Shown piece after piece: positions 35,139 through 35,541 of a DNA stretch of 35,541 nucleotides. The notes under the pieces are model-generated. The model did not search any database, was not told where the DNA came from, and was given only the letters and a program-made list of their open reading frames with translations. Each line of letters begins with the position of its first letter. The stretch's first letter is position 1. The stretch is from a virus, in IMG/VR virus record IMGVR_UViG_3300024518_003629, positions 1 to 35,541 of that record. The stretch is one strand, 5' to 3'. Both the position numbers and the translations under genes were made by a program.

Positions 35139-35541
35139 TATCTAGTCCTTTTTTTGGTTAGTCGCTTTATTATTTCTTGAATATCGTGTTTTGGTTCTGG
35201 CTCTTTAGCCATTTTAAGGTACTTCTTGTGTTGTGGATGTTCTGGGGGGTACTTGTCAGCGAAAAGCCAACATTGTTGTTCCCACGACATTGCAGGCTCA
35301 TCATAGGGTAATTTATAGCAGTCTGAAGAGTTTCTTTCCTTAAGAGCCATCCAAATTTCTTTAATCTCTCTGGGTTTAGGCATAAACTTTCCCTTAGCTC
35401 GGAATTCTTTAAAACAATCTCTAAGTATTTCAGGGTCGTGATTTTCCGAAAAGTTCTCTTCTGCCCAAGTATTAGCTTGAATCTTAAGGGTATCCTCTGA
35501 ATCAATTTTTTTTCCTAGCGATATATGGGTTATAACCAATT
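35138..35541 (-). CDS. Helicase-loader-like replication protein, 5' end wraps to position 49
   Basis: Within the window the frame is open to the end. Across the circular junction it extends to an ATG at 49-47 with AAAAGGAAACAA upstream, giving 147 residues that begin MELNRGIATVIYEQL. The segment NHDPEILRDCFKEFRAKGKFMPKPREI resembles the helical core of G39P-type and lambda-P-like loaders (a helix, then F.P...EI). It starts inside the 3' end of the initiator gene and follows it, the order of initiator-loader pairs in lambda-like and SPP1-like phages. The helicase it would load must come from the host. Confidence 0.7.
   Translation of the reverse strand, partial: LVITHISLGKKIDSEDTLKIQANTWAEENFSENHDPEILRDCFKEFRAKGKFMPKPREIKEIWMALKERNSSDCYKLPYDEPAMSWEQQCWLFADKYPPEHPQHKKYLKMAKEPEPKHDIQEIIKRLTKKRTR
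35533..35541. repeat. Terminal overlap identical to bases 1-9
   Basis: TAACCAATT occurs at both window ends. Merging the copies gives a 35,532-bp circle in which two overlapping genes read through the joint. This is what a circular or headful-packaged, permuted genome gives after assembly. Confidence 0.75.

Noticed and set aside
35170-35505. Second minus-strand frame overlapping the loader-like gene
   Set aside because: Alternate frame of the loader-like gene. The chosen frame has the ATG with ribosome-binding site after circular closure.
1-35541. Integrase, excisionase or attachment site
   Set aside because: No tyrosine or serine recombinase motif was seen in any frame, and the tRNA genes show no flanking repeat copies, so lysogeny by integration is not supported.

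Overview
The window reads as one complete, circularly permuted genome (about 35.5 kb, AT-rich) of a small tailed phage with a P22-type virion. Every gene I can support is on the minus strand, so transcription runs from high to low coordinates all the way round. The last 9 bases (35533-35541) equal the first 9 (1-9). Closing the circle on that overlap joins an ATG with a good ribosome-binding site at 49 to the reading frame that enters at 35541, so the window boundary cuts a real gene. I see no integrase, no CI-type repressor, no DNA or RNA polymerase and no primase. Strong Shine-Dalgarno sites, sigma70-like promoters and a lipobox (LLGC) suggest a Gram-negative, probably proteobacterial host, but the host cannot be named from this sequence.

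Layout in the direction of transcription. (1) Early accessory block 35023-28401: two AT-rich promoter elements drive about twenty mostly unknown small genes, including an HNH nuclease, a lipoprotein, a YopX-like protein, a zinc ribbon protein, a hairpin protein resembling the Acb2/Tad1 cyclic-nucleotide sponges, and a structured leader. The block ends in a terminator at 28349-28378. (2) Late block 28308-7674: small genes, TerS, TerL, a 27-codon mini-gene, portal, scaffold, P22-type coat, decoration protein, gp4-like and gp10-like tail factors, LamG and fibre proteins, GNAT, three ejection-type proteins in the P22 order gp7/gp20/gp16, and a tailspike. It closes with a membrane protein overlapping a stand-alone response-regulator receiver domain. 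(3) A short unit 7672-6212: a ribbon-helix-helix-like regulator, a tRNA-like element, tRNA-Ser(GCU) and an Rnl2-type RNA ligase. (4) Recombination and cell-wall unit 6209-4424: a possible annealing protein and a DUF5675 protein that is the best lysin candidate. (5) Replication unit 4402-35019 across the junction: SSB, helper genes, a lambda-O-like initiator with iterons inside its coding sequence, and a likely helicase loader.

Five copies of a roughly 45-bp AT palindromic promoter element (4359, 6165, 7631, 32467, 34983) each sit just upstream of the first gene of a unit, so they probably set the transcription programme. Most late genes are joined by the stop-start overlap TAATG, with the next ribosome-binding site at the end of the preceding gene. 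The most unusual points are the receiver/membrane-protein pair, the gp10 tail-factor domain that is split off and then duplicated onto a LamG protein, the iterons, the promoter family, the Acb2-like protein with its pseudoknot-like neighbour, and the tRNA-like element next to the RNA ligase.
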